From Ardenticatena maritima (GTDB lineage: Bacteria > Chloroflexota > Anaerolineae > Ardenticatenales > Ardenticatenaceae), in assembly GCF_001306175.1 (NCBI RefSeq), contig NZ_LGKN01000005.1, positions 620,001 to 684,000 on the forward strand: DNA of 64,000 bases, written 5' to 3'. The first letter of the stretch is position 1. Every line of letters starts with the position of its first letter. The notes beneath the pieces were generated by a model. That model was given only the letters and a program-made list of their open reading frames with translations, did not search any database and was not told the DNA's origin. Below are positions 43,557 through 51,146 of the stretch, piece by piece. The position numbers and the translations under genes are program-made.

Positions 43557-45300
43557 AGAGCATCCAATCCTGAACCAGTTTGCGTTGGGTGACGAGTGTT
43601 TCTGTTTGTGGAAGCGGACGCCCACGCGCGTCCACAATCAAGCCGACGGCGCCGCCGTGAATGGTGATGGTGCGTTTGCGCCCGCTGCCTTCGCCAATGT
43701 CAATGCCGCGCGCCGGTTTGAGTTCCAGCGAGAAGTGTGTGCCGGGGGGCACGTATTCGCGGTAGAGCTGCCCCGCTTCGACTTCGACGGTGTACGAACC
43801 GCCGCCGGGCATGGGCATGGTAAATTCAAGCACGGGTTTGCCGGGGCTCATTTCGCCAAAGGGCACGATGAGTGTGCCCAGCGATTCAAACATGTCAAAC
43901 CGGAGCAGGTCGGCGATGAGGGTTTGTTCTTCTTCGGCAAGGTAGCCGACCAGCGGCAACAATCCCAGCCGCTCGCGCATGAGGCGCACGACGCCCACGG
44001 GCTGGACAGCGTCCACCAGAATCATGGCGGCTTGTGCTGGGCGCGGCGCCATTTGAATGGCGGGACCCGACCCGATGAGGAAGGTGGGGTTGGGGAAGCC
44101 GGTTTCGTGGCGGTAGGTGGCTGGGAGCGCCCGTATGGTTTTGTTGAGCAAGACCCGCGCGGCGGCGTGTTCCAGCCAGAGCAAATCTTCGATGGTGGGG
44201 CGAATGTGTGGGCGCAGGCTGCGTTGCCAGAGGAGGGCGAGCAGGTCGCGCTCCGGCGTCATGCCTGGGGTCCACCGCAGGACTTGTTCCAGGGTTTCGT
44301 CTTGTTGCAGCAGTTTGGCCATGCTATAGCCCGTGCCCCAATCCACATCAACAAACGAGCGGTATGAGAGTTCGTCGGCGGCGATGACTTGCGTGGCTTC
44401 GGAGCCAATGTGGGCGTAGAGAATTGAGCCAGGCGTTTGGCGGCTGAGTTGGCGAATGCTCAGCGTGCGCATGGCAAGGGCTGAGCGGATGGTGAAGTTC
44501 GACCAGCTCTGAATAGCGCCAAAGCCGGGCAAGCGGGCGATGCGTGTTTCCTGATAGTAGGTTTCCAGCAATTCGAGTGTTTCTTCGGCGACGGCGTATT
44601 CGTCGGGCTGGTCTTCCAACAACACCGCTTCAAGGGTGCTGTTTTTGTGCAACAGGGGGTAGAGCGTGTCTTGAACGGCTTTTGTGCCAATGACAATGAC
44701 CAGCGCCCGGTCGCGTGGTTCGAGCATGTCTTGCAAGAGGGCGATGCTTTGCCCAAGTTCTTCCAGGCTGGGCGGAATCTCTTGCAGGGATGCCGCACTG
44801 ACGAGGATGACATCGGGCGGGGTTTGGCTGAGTGTTGCGATGGCGTTGAGCAAATCGCCTCCCCACGAGAGCGTTTTGGGCGCGGCAACAAGTCGAAATG
44901 TGACGCGGGTGGGGAGACTGCCGGCGGCAACCATGGCAATGGGCAGGTCAATCTCTTCGTCAAACGCGAAGATGGCGACGTTCATGGGTTTCACCAGGCT
45001 GACGGTGGCGAGGAACATGTCCACGCCTTGCCCTTCCGCGTTTTCGGGTGTAATGACCGCCAGGCTGCTGCCAACGCCTTGCGCCAGAATATGCCGCCCG
45101 GTGGTTTCTTCAATTTCGCGCACTGCGAAGTTCAAGCCATTGATCAGATTGGGAGAAGGGGGCGCAATTGTTGTGGCGGCAATCCCATTGGCGACAAAAC
45201 GGTAATGCCCCGCCACCTGGTCAATGAGTGCGGCGACCGTGCGCAGGTTGTCAATATCGGCATACAAGAGCGATTCGAGGATGCGTGCGTAGGTGTTCAT
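43543..45300 (-). CDS. Glutamate-mutase MutL-like ASKHA-fold protein
   Basis: 585 residues resembling the MutL family found beside clostridial glutamate mutase, an actin/Hsp70-like (ASKHA) ATPase fold: AVITPENAEGQGVDMFLATV, FVDVDWGTGYSMAKLL and ILVDAVQPVGVVRLMRERLG. No B12 mutase subunits (GlmE/GlmS) are present, so a mutase-reactivation role is unlikely here. The setting between a tail-anchored acidic protein and a barrel/KOW protein suggests a separate, perhaps envelope-related, function. The C-terminal 130 residues are beta-rich (MPMPGGGSYTVEVEAGQLY, RTITIHGGAVGLIVDARGRP). It starts 6 bases after the upstream gene. Confidence 0.72.
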   Translation of the reverse strand: MNTYARILESLLYADIDNLRTVAALIDQVAGHYRFVANGIAATTIAPPSPNLINGLNFAVREIEETTGRHILAQGVGSSLAVITPENAEGQGVDMFLATVSLVKPMNVAIFAFDEEIDLPIAMVAAGSLPTRVTFRLVAAPKTLSWGGDLLNAIATLSQTPPDVILVSAASLQEIPPSLEELGQSIALLQDMLEPRDRALVIVIGTKAVQDTLYPLLHKNSTLEAVLLEDQPDEYAVAEETLELLETYYQETRIARLPGFGAIQSWSNFTIRSALAMRTLSIRQLSRQTPGSILYAHIGSEATQVIAADELSYRSFVDVDWGTGYSMAKLLQQDETLEQVLRWTPGMTPERDLLALLWQRSLRPHIRPTIEDLLWLEHAAARVLLNKTIRALPATYRHETGFPNPTFLIGSGPAIQMAPRPAQAAMILVDAVQPVGVVRLMRERLGLLPLVGYLAEEEQTLIADLLRFDMFESLGTLIVPFGEMSPGKPVLEFTMPMPGGGSYTVEVEAGQLYREYVPPGTHFSLELKPARGIDIGEGSGRKRTITIHGGAVGLIVDARGRPLPQTETLVTQRKLVQDWMLYVGS

Positions 45301-45306
45301 AGTGTT

Positions 45307-45870
45307 TTACAGAACAAATCCGTTGATGATGAGAATGACGAGCAACAGGATCGCCAGCAACAAGAGGATAAGGCGCAATGTGCGCTGGGCGCGGGTTGGT
45401 TCTTTGGGCGGCGGCATGCGTCGCCGTGGGCGTGAGGTGCGCCGCGCCGGTTCTTGTCTCACAAGTGCTTGTTGCGCGCTGTCCGCCATATCGAGTGAAA
45501 GGGGAACTGTTTCCGATGGTTCGGCGAGTGTGCTGGATGGGAACGGCGGCACTTTGTGCGGCAGGACGATAATCGGTTCGATCGGGATGGGGTTGGGAAC
45601 GCCCGCCAGCAAGCCGCTTCCTTCGACGATTTCCGCGGGGTCTTGTGGTTTGCGCGTAATGAAGACGCTTTCGCTGCTACCAACTGCCGGGACTTGTTCG
45701 GCTTCCTCTTCTTCGACAAGCCATTCCGGGAGTTCGCTAAAATCAATATCATCCGTCCAGGCGGCTTGTGCAGCCTCGCTTTGCTCCTTGGCAAGGTCGC
45801 GCAGCCAATCGGGCAAGTTTGCCATTTCATCATCAGATGGTATTCCGCCGCGCTTTTTTTCATCACTCAT
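45307..45870 (-). CDS. Tail-anchored acidic protein with DWL motifs
   Basis: 187 residues: an acidic N-terminal half with NLPDWLRDLAKEQ and FSELPEWLVEEEEAE, a Pro-rich linker, a basic stretch (RRTSRPRRRMPPPKEPTRAQ) and one C-terminal transmembrane helix (LRLILLLLAILLLVILIING), so it is a tail-anchored membrane protein facing the cytoplasm. The DWL motif matches segments in the TPR protein at 21584-24145, suggesting a common partner. ATG 45870 (GGGGAG upstream) is preferred; the frame is open to 46008 but the extra part overlaps the promoter. First gene of the operon. Confidence 0.7.
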   Translation of the reverse strand: MSDEKKRGGIPSDDEMANLPDWLRDLAKEQSEAAQAAWTDDIDFSELPEWLVEEEEAEQVPAVGSSESVFITRKPQDPAEIVEGSGLLAGVPNPIPIEPIIVLPHKVPPFPSSTLAEPSETVPLSLDMADSAQQALVRQEPARRTSRPRRRMPPPKEPTRAQRTLRLILLLLAILLLVILIINGFVL

Positions 45871-45919
45871 GGCGATTTCTCCCCTTCTCTCTGACAAGAC
45901 ACAGGGCTTGGCTCCTTTC

Positions 45920-45949
45920 AGTATAACACCAGATGCTTGTGGGGAGCAA
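45920..45949 (-). promoter_or_regulatory. Promoter of the MutL/GH operon
   Basis: Minus strand TTGCTC (45944-45949), 18-base spacer, TATACT (45920-45925), about 50 bases before the ATG at 45870. Confidence 0.5.
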
Positions 45950-45999
45950 GCGCTTTTCTTGAAGTTGCAAAGCATGGTTGAAGATACCGGTTGACCCTT

Positions 46000-46027
46000 T
46001 TGACACAACGCTTCAACAGACTACAAT
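46000..46027 (+). promoter_or_regulatory. Promoter of SRP RNA
   Basis: Perfect TTGACA (46000-46005), 16-base spacer, TACAAT (46022-46027), placing the start near 46033, the first base of the folded RNA. Confidence 0.85.
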
Positions 46028-46032
46028 ACAGC

Positions 46033-46306
46033 GGTGGTCGTGCTAAGCGGGGGGGTGGCGGTCCCCTGAACCCGAAATCCGCCAAAGCGGGGCTGAAATC
46101 CCCCCTTGAGGCTGCAAGTGGCCGGAACTGCCGCAGTCAGCGGTGTTGAGGGCTGGGTCCTGAGCGGCGAGAGCCCGTGAACGGGTCAGGCCCGGAAGGG
46201 AGCAGCCATAAGCGGTCACTCTCGGGTGCCTCAGGGGAGCCTGGCCTGAGCCGTCTGACTGTGTGTAAGCCGGTGCGCTGCAGTCGAGAGGGGGGTGCAC
46301 GACCAC
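46033..46306 (+). ncRNA. ffs: Signal recognition particle RNA, large bacterial type
   Basis: The conserved SRP helix 8 core GTCAGGCCCGGAAGGGAGCA is at 46187-46206, with the GGAA tetraloop region and the asymmetric-loop AGCAGCC. The 5' end (GGTGGTCGTGC) pairs with the 3' end (GCACGACCAC), closing a rod of about 274 nucleotides, the Bacillus-like form with an Alu domain. The RNA binds Ffh and targets nascent membrane proteins. A run of seven T residues follows at 46307-46313 as terminator. Confidence 0.95.
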
Positions 46307-46456
46307 TTTTTTTATGCCTGCGCGCGGCTGTTTTCTTCGCTGGTGTTGCGTTTTTCTCCATTTGCCAATCTTTCTCGCTCTCGCATATACTCCCCCTGGT
46401 TGCGGGCGCAACCAGCCGCTGTGGGGTAGGGGCGGCGCAACATGCGAGGTGGTTGT

Positions 46457-47059
46457 ATGGCAAATCGCTGGTCATTGTGGCGCGCCATGCTCGTCGTGCT
46501 CCTGCTTTCCACAGGCGTCAATGGATGGTTGCTCTGGTGGACAACCCGCACGTCTGGTGAACCGCTCAGCCTGATTGAACCCACACCTGCACCAACACCC
46601 ACGCTTGCCCCGTTGACCGTCTATGTCAGTGGGGCGGTGCATGCTCCCGGTCTGTACACTGTTCCTCCCAATAGCCGTATTGCCGACGCCATTGCCGCTG
46701 CCGGGGATTTTTCGTCGGACGCCGTGCCCGAAGCGATCAATCTGGCGCTGCCGCTGGCGGACGGCATGCACATTCACGTGCCCGCGCAAGGTGAAGCGGA
46801 CGCGCCGCCTGTGGTGAGTAGCGGAAGTGGTGCGCCGTCGGGACAAGCGTCTGCGGCGTCGGGGTTGGTCAATATCAACACTGCAACCGTCGCCGAACTG
46901 GATACCTTGCCGGGCATTGGACCCTCTATTGCCCAGCGTATCATTGACTACCGCGAGCAGAACGGCGCTTTTCAGACCGTGGACGAGTTGAAGAACGTGA
47001 AGGGGATTGGGGACAAGACCTTTGCCGAGATTGCGCCCCTGGTTACCGTGGGACCGTGA
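46457..47059 (+). CDS. comEA: ComEA-like DNA-binding protein (SLBB plus helix-hairpin-helix)
   Basis: 200 residues: N-terminal membrane anchor (AMLVVLLLSTGVNGWLLWW), a Pro/Thr linker, an SLBB domain (VYVSGAVHAPGLYTVPPNSR) and two helix-hairpin-helix motifs (LVNINTATVAELDTLPGIGP, IDYREQNGAFQTVDELKNV, GIGDKTFAEI). It is the periplasmic or surface DNA receptor of natural transformation in ComEA systems. ATG 46457 (GAGGTGG upstream) is preferred to ATG 46442. No comEC is adjacent in this window. It ends 2 bases before the convergent selA stop. Confidence 0.92.
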   Translation: MANRWSLWRAMLVVLLLSTGVNGWLLWWTTRTSGEPLSLIEPTPAPTPTLAPLTVYVSGAVHAPGLYTVPPNSRIADAIAAAGDFSSDAVPEAINLALPLADGMHIHVPAQGEADAPPVVSSGSGAPSGQASAASGLVNINTATVAELDTLPGIGPSIAQRIIDYREQNGAFQTVDELKNVKGIGDKTFAEIAPLVTVGP

Positions 47060-47061
47060 GG

Positions 47062-48441
47062 TTAGGGCTCGAGGGTTGCGGCAACGACGCGCACAAGTGT
47101 TTGTTCTTCTTCAGGGCGTACAGTGCGTGGGTCGAAGAGTAGGCTGTCATCTTCGATGCGCGCCACAATTGGGGGTGTAGCGTGGCGTAGCGCTGCCGCC
47201 TCTTGTTGCGGGTGAGCCGATGGCAGGCGTACAACCCAGGTCGGGAGTGTTTGCCCCGGAAGTGAGCCGCCCCCAATCGCCGACTGGCTTGGCACCACAT
47301 CCGCTTGACGCCCTTTTTGCCGCCAGACGCCCGCCCAGGCTTCAGCCCGTTGGCGCAACACGTCGGTTGGCGTGGCAATCATCTGCCAGATGGGAATTTC
47401 CTCCACCGCGGTGCCGCGCTGATAGGCGCGCAATGTGGCGTCGAGTGCGGCGAGTGTGGTTTTGTCCACACGGAACGCGCGCATGAGCGGGTGGCGCTTG
47501 ATGGCGTCAATCACCTCACGCCGCCCGACGATACAACCCGCCTGAGGACCGCCAAGCAGTTTATCCCCGCTAAAGCAGACCACATCTGCCCCGTCGGCAA
47601 TACTCTCTTGCGGGCGTGGTTCGGGCGCTAGCCCAAATTGCGTCGTATCGAGCAGAGCGCCGCTCCCCAAATCATCGCCCACCAACAGCCCATACCGCCG
47701 TGCCAGCGCGACCAATTCTTTGAGCGTCGGTTGGTGGACAAAGCCTTCGATGCGAAAATTGCTGGTGTGGACGCGCAAAATCATGGCGCATTGCTCAGGC
47801 GTGATGGCCGCTTCGTAATCGCGAATGTAGGTGCGGTTGGTCGTGCCGACTTCACGCAGGCGCGCGCCGCTTTGCGCCATAATGTCGGGAATGCGAAAAC
47901 CGCCGCCAATTTCGACCAGATGCGCCCGCGAGATGAGGATATCGTGCCCCGCGGCATGGGTGGCGAGGATGAGCACGAGCGCCGCCGCGTTATTGTTGGC
48001 AACAAGCCCCGCTTCCGCCCCCGTGAGTTCTGCCAGCAACTCGCCCACGTGTGTGTAGCGCGAACCGCGCCGCCCGCTTTCAAGGTCGTATTCGAGGTTG
48101 CTGTAGCCTGCGCCCACGGTGCGAATGGCTTCAAGCGCCGCTTGGCTGAGCGGCGCACGCCCCAGGTTCGTGTGGATGATGACGCCCGTGGCGTTGATGA
48201 TGGGGCGAAGCGTGGGGAACACGCGCCGGTGCAAGTGTGCGATGATGCGTGTTGTCAGCGCTTCAGGTGTCAGGTCGGGCATGCGCCCCGCGGCAATCTC
48301 ATCACGCACAGCGTCGAGCGTTTCGCGCACAGCCGCCACCACGGGGGCGCGCCCGAACGCCTGCATGGCCTCTTGCAGGGCTGGCGTTTGCAAGAGGCGG
48401 TTGACCGATGGAATGCGGCGCAGGTGTTCGTGTGTCGGCAT
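47062..48441 (-). CDS. selA: L-seryl-tRNA(Sec) selenium transferase
   Basis: 459 residues, the usual SelA length. The PLP fold has the Schiff-base lysine in CFSGDKLLGGPQAG and the family motifs IINATGVIIHTNLGRAPLS, GYSNLEYDLESGRRGSRY and IGGGSLPGQTLPTW. It converts Ser-tRNA(Sec) to Sec-tRNA(Sec) with selenophosphate. The organism should therefore also have selB, selC and selD and at least one selenoprotein; none is in the window. It starts 18 bases after the FecR-domain gene. Confidence 0.95.
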   Translation of the reverse strand: MPTHEHLRRIPSVNRLLQTPALQEAMQAFGRAPVVAAVRETLDAVRDEIAAGRMPDLTPEALTTRIIAHLHRRVFPTLRPIINATGVIIHTNLGRAPLSQAALEAIRTVGAGYSNLEYDLESGRRGSRYTHVGELLAELTGAEAGLVANNNAAALVLILATHAAGHDILISRAHLVEIGGGFRIPDIMAQSGARLREVGTTNRTYIRDYEAAITPEQCAMILRVHTSNFRIEGFVHQPTLKELVALARRYGLLVGDDLGSGALLDTTQFGLAPEPRPQESIADGADVVCFSGDKLLGGPQAGCIVGRREVIDAIKRHPLMRAFRVDKTTLAALDATLRAYQRGTAVEEIPIWQMIATPTDVLRQRAEAWAGVWRQKGRQADVVPSQSAIGGGSLPGQTLPTWVVRLPSAHPQQEAAALRHATPPIVARIEDDSLLFDPRTVRPEEEQTLVRVVAATLEP

Positions 48442-48459
48442 GGGTTCCTGTCTCCGGGG

Positions 48460-49737
48460 TTAGCGTGCCAGCAATTCCACCTGACTGACGTAGGATTCGT
48501 AATCCCACCCGCTGGCGTAGATGCTGATGGTGGTGATGGATGCCGCGTTTTGCAATTCGTCCTGCAAATTCTCAAATACAATCGGCACCCAGGTATCGCG
48601 CGGAATGCGTTGCCCAAACTCGTTGACGTAAAACCCGGCTTCATTCTGGTAGTAGAAGCCGCGCACCCAGTGGTTATCGTTGCCGTACACGTCTTTGTAG
48701 TCAATGCGCACCATCAGCGGAAACTCGGAGCTGAGTTGCCCCCCGCCGCTTAGCGATTGGTGAATGAGTTTGACATCGAACGCGAGATGCAGGGATTCGT
48801 ACAAGCCCAGATAGCGGTTGAGCGTTTGGCGGATGCCGGTTTCTCCGTGGTTATTGCCGCTGTTGGTACGTTTGAACTGTACCACGCGCCGCCCGTCCAG
48901 CAACATCACGGCTGCTGTGCCGTCAACACTGCCGCCGTCGCCCCCCTGGTCGTTGTACACCACCCAGCCTTCGGCGAGCACGCCCTGAGTGATAGGCGTG
49001 GCGGTTGTGGGGTTGGCAAAATCACCATTGACGATGAGGTTGCGCTCGGCGGGCAACGGCGGCGTGGCAATGCCGCTCAGCCCCACGCTTGTGCGTTCGC
49101 CCGCTTCGATGCGGACGGCTTCGCCGGCGCTCCCTTGCACATAGGCGACGCCACTGCGGGCGATCACGGTGGTTTCGTCGGTGGATACCTCGATGCTATA
49201 ACTCCCCGCTTCCAGCGTGGCGAGCGCGTGGGGCGTTTTCACCTGCACATCGGTTTTGCGCAACAGCGGCGGCGCCAGGTTCAGGCGGATTTGCCCCCGC
49301 GAAACCTGCAACACCACCTCATTGGGATTGGGGCTGCGTTCAAACCGGGGTTTGCGCATGCGCTCAATGGTCACTTCGCTGTAGGGGAAGACGAGCAAGG
49401 TGCTGCCGTCAAAAAAGTTGATTTCGGCGATATCGTCGCGGTCGGTCAAGATGCGCGCGCCTTCCTGCACGCCGTCACGCCGCTCACCTTCCGGCACGGC
49501 GACCGTGGTGTTCATATTCACTTCCTGGACAACGGGTTTCCCCGCACTGCCCTTGACGACGGCTAATTGGGGGCGTGTCGCGGTGTGCACATACCAGCGA
49601 ACGCTCAACGGAATTCCCACCGCCAGCGCGCAGAAAATGGCGAACGCCGTGAGCAGGATAATCCACGCCAATTGCTCACGGTTCATGGCGGGTTGTGGTT
49701 TGTCGAGTGATGGATACAACGGGCTTTCCTGGTTCAT
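48460..49737 (-). CDS. FecR-domain membrane-anchored protein
   Basis: 425 residues. One transmembrane helix near the N-terminus (IILLTAFAIFCALAVGIPLS), then a FecR domain (ILTDRDDIAEINFFDGSTLL and VSRGQIRLNLAPP) and a C-terminal beta-rich region of about 180 residues (NLIVNGDFANPTTATPITQG onward) that resembles a carbohydrate-binding sandwich. FecR domains usually serve in envelope signalling or scaffolds; no ECF sigma gene is adjacent. ATG 49737 follows GGAGG. The promoter is an extended -10 TGCTATAAT (minus strand; TATAAT is the reverse of 49761-49766). Confidence 0.75.
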   Translation of the reverse strand: MNQESPLYPSLDKPQPAMNREQLAWIILLTAFAIFCALAVGIPLSVRWYVHTATRPQLAVVKGSAGKPVVQEVNMNTTVAVPEGERRDGVQEGARILTDRDDIAEINFFDGSTLLVFPYSEVTIERMRKPRFERSPNPNEVVLQVSRGQIRLNLAPPLLRKTDVQVKTPHALATLEAGSYSIEVSTDETTVIARSGVAYVQGSAGEAVRIEAGERTSVGLSGIATPPLPAERNLIVNGDFANPTTATPITQGVLAEGWVVYNDQGGDGGSVDGTAAVMLLDGRRVVQFKRTNSGNNHGETGIRQTLNRYLGLYESLHLAFDVKLIHQSLSGGGQLSSEFPLMVRIDYKDVYGNDNHWVRGFYYQNEAGFYVNEFGQRIPRDTWVPIVFENLQDELQNAASITTISIYASGWDYESYVSQVELLAR

Positions 49738-49767
49738 CGTTCTGACCTCCAACAGCGGTGATTATAG

Positions 49768-49796
49768 CACGAGGTCGAACAAGAGGAGAACGCGAC
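49768..49796. repeat. 29-base direct repeat, copy A
   Basis: CAC-G-AGGTCGAACAAGAGGA continuing to GCGAC at 49796. It matches copy B at 50127-50155 with one mismatch. It lies in the upstream region of the FecR-domain gene and together with copy B brackets the antitoxin/Doc-stub locus. Confidence 0.9.
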
Positions 49797-49824
49797 AAAT
49801 TTTGTGCGGAGCAAGAAGCATAGG

Positions 49825-49869
49825 TTAGCGTGGGTGGTGATCTAACGTGAGATAACGTGGGCGACTCAT
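49825..49869 (-). pseudogene. Doc-type toxin stub (14 codons)
   Basis: Starts 3 bases after the antitoxin stop with MSRPRYLTLDHHPR and a stop. PRYLTLD is the characteristic start of Doc/Fic death-on-curing toxins, but the Fic domain and its HxFx(D/N)xNKR motif are missing. The gene has been lost beyond codon 10. Confidence 0.68.
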
Positions 49870-49872
49870 TGA

Positions 49873-50070
49873 TTACGCTAGACGGCGATATAATTCTTCG
49901 TTCTTTGAGAGAACGTACTTCAACGTTTTTTCAAACTCAGGCTCAGTTTGCGCCAGAAAATGTTCGAGACTGAGGCGCAATAATTCTTCGGGTGCAATTC
50001 CGAAACGTGCTGCAATTTCTTGAAGCCGTTTCCATTGTGGCTCTGGCAATGTGATTGTGATTATGGACAT
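49873..50070 (-). CDS. Small antitoxin of a Doc-type locus
   Basis: 65 residues: a short beta strand (MSIITITLPEPQWKRLQEI), a helix and the C-terminal KYVLSKNEELYRRLA. This ending is typical of antitoxins encoded upstream of Doc/Fic toxins and is the part that blocks the toxin. The N-terminal half is ribbon-helix-helix-like and likely binds its own promoter. The frame is open to 50280, but ATG 50070 (GAGGG upstream) is chosen. The toxin gene is now a stub, so the antitoxin is an orphan. Confidence 0.78.
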   Translation of the reverse strand: MSIITITLPEPQWKRLQEIAARFGIAPEELLRLSLEHFLAQTEPEFEKTLKYVLSKNEELYRRLA

Positions 50071-50112
50071 AAGTATTCCCTCATTTCGTTGAGCGGTTTC
50101 CGATTTCTGAGG

Positions 50113-50141
50113 AGTATAGGCAATCACACAAGGTCGAACAA
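50113..50141 (-). promoter_or_regulatory. Promoter of the antitoxin gene
   Basis: Minus strand TTGTTC (50136-50141), 17-base spacer, TATACT (50113-50118). The -35 lies inside direct repeat copy B. Confidence 0.6.
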
Positions 50142-50155
50142 GAGGAGAACGCGAC
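50127..50155. repeat. 29-base direct repeat, copy B
   Basis: CAC-A-AGGTCGAACAAGAGGA continuing to GCGAC at 50155. One mismatch to copy A, 359 bases away. Confidence 0.9.
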
Positions 50156-50200
50156 GAGGGAGAAGAGAAGCAAAAAGCCCCCGTGATGGGGGCTGCCTGT

Positions 50201-51115
50201 TCAGACCTGTGTTGCCAGATACCGCCAAATGCTGATGGCGGCTTTGATTCCTTCGCCCAGCGCAATAGGCACTTGTTCAATGTAGGTATCCGTCACATCA
50301 CCCGCGGCAAAGACGCCCGGCACGCTCGCGCGCCCTTGTTTATCCACGATGATATGACCATTCTCGTCGCACTCCACCAAGTCGCGCACCATATCGCTGT
50401 TGGGGCGTACACCGAGAATGATAAACACCCCTTCCACATCAAGATGGCGTGCCGCGCCAAGGTTGTTTGCCAGTTCAATCCCTGTGACGAATTGGTCGCC
50501 CACAATCCGCTCGACCGTCCAGTGGGTGAAGATGGTGACGTTGGGCAATTTTTGCACGACCGCCGCCAGAGGGTGTTGCGACCATGTGTCATTGCTGGCG
50601 ATGAGATACACCTTGTGCGCCAGGTGGGCGAGCTCGATGGCGGCGTAGAGCGCCCGCTCGCCCTGCCCCACGACGGCGACATCGCGCCCATGGAAGAAGG
50701 GGGCATGGCTAATCGCCGAATACGAAACGCCGCGTCCCCAAAACTCATCTTCGCCGGGCACAAACAGTTTTTGCGGGCTTGCCCCTGTGGCGACCAACAC
50801 CGCCCGCGCTGTGACCGGCTCGCCTTCGCTGAGGTGCAAGCGAAAGATGGGCGGTACATGTTCCACGCGCTCAACAAAGCGCGGGTCGGAGCGCCCAAGG
50901 TGGGCGTTCACATAGGCTTGAAACTGGTGCACCAGTTCAGCCCCCCAGACCGTTTCAACATGCGGGATACCACGCAGTGCAAAACGGTACGAGAGCTTGC
51001 CTCCGCTTTCAGGCGCAAACAGCGCCACATTGAAACGCGCGTTGAGCAAGTAAGTGGCGGCGGCTACCCCTGCCGGTCCGCCGCCGATAATCGCGACATC
51101 GTGTTGTGCGTTCAA
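50201..51115 (-). CDS. Thioredoxin-reductase-like flavoprotein lacking the CxxC pair
   Basis: 304 residues with the two-nucleotide fold: FAD GxGxxG in VAIIGGGPAGVAAATYL, ATGASPQKLFVPGEDEFW, NADPH-domain VVGQGERALYAAIELA, and FAD-binding FAAGDVTDTY. In true thioredoxin reductases the redox pair sits in GRGVSYCATCDG; here it reads GRGVSYSAISHAPFF, so both cysteines are Ser. It cannot reduce thioredoxin by the standard route. Relatives without this pair act as ferredoxin/flavodoxin NADP+ reductases or as unknown oxidoreductases. TTG 51115 is chosen because GGAGG lies just before it; the frame is open to 51175. It follows the uspA gene by 31 bases. Confidence 0.85.
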   Translation of the reverse strand: MNAQHDVAIIGGGPAGVAAATYLLNARFNVALFAPESGGKLSYRFALRGIPHVETVWGAELVHQFQAYVNAHLGRSDPRFVERVEHVPPIFRLHLSEGEPVTARAVLVATGASPQKLFVPGEDEFWGRGVSYSAISHAPFFHGRDVAVVGQGERALYAAIELAHLAHKVYLIASNDTWSQHPLAAVVQKLPNVTIFTHWTVERIVGDQFVTGIELANNLGAARHLDVEGVFIILGVRPNSDMVRDLVECDENGHIIVDKQGRASVPGVFAAGDVTDTYIEQVPIALGEGIKAAISIWRYLATQV

Positions 51116-51146
51116 CGAACCCTCCGTTTGTGCAATCGGTTGGTGC

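Noticed and set aside
43543-45300. MutL-like gene read as evidence for glutamate mutase.
   Set aside because: No GlmE or GlmS subunit genes are nearby and the context is envelope-type genes; only the fold assignment is kept.
49768-50155. GGTCGAAC in the direct repeats considered as a tRNA T-arm or attachment site.
   Set aside because: No acceptor stem or anticodon arm can be drawn, and no integrase is present. Kept only as a direct repeat.
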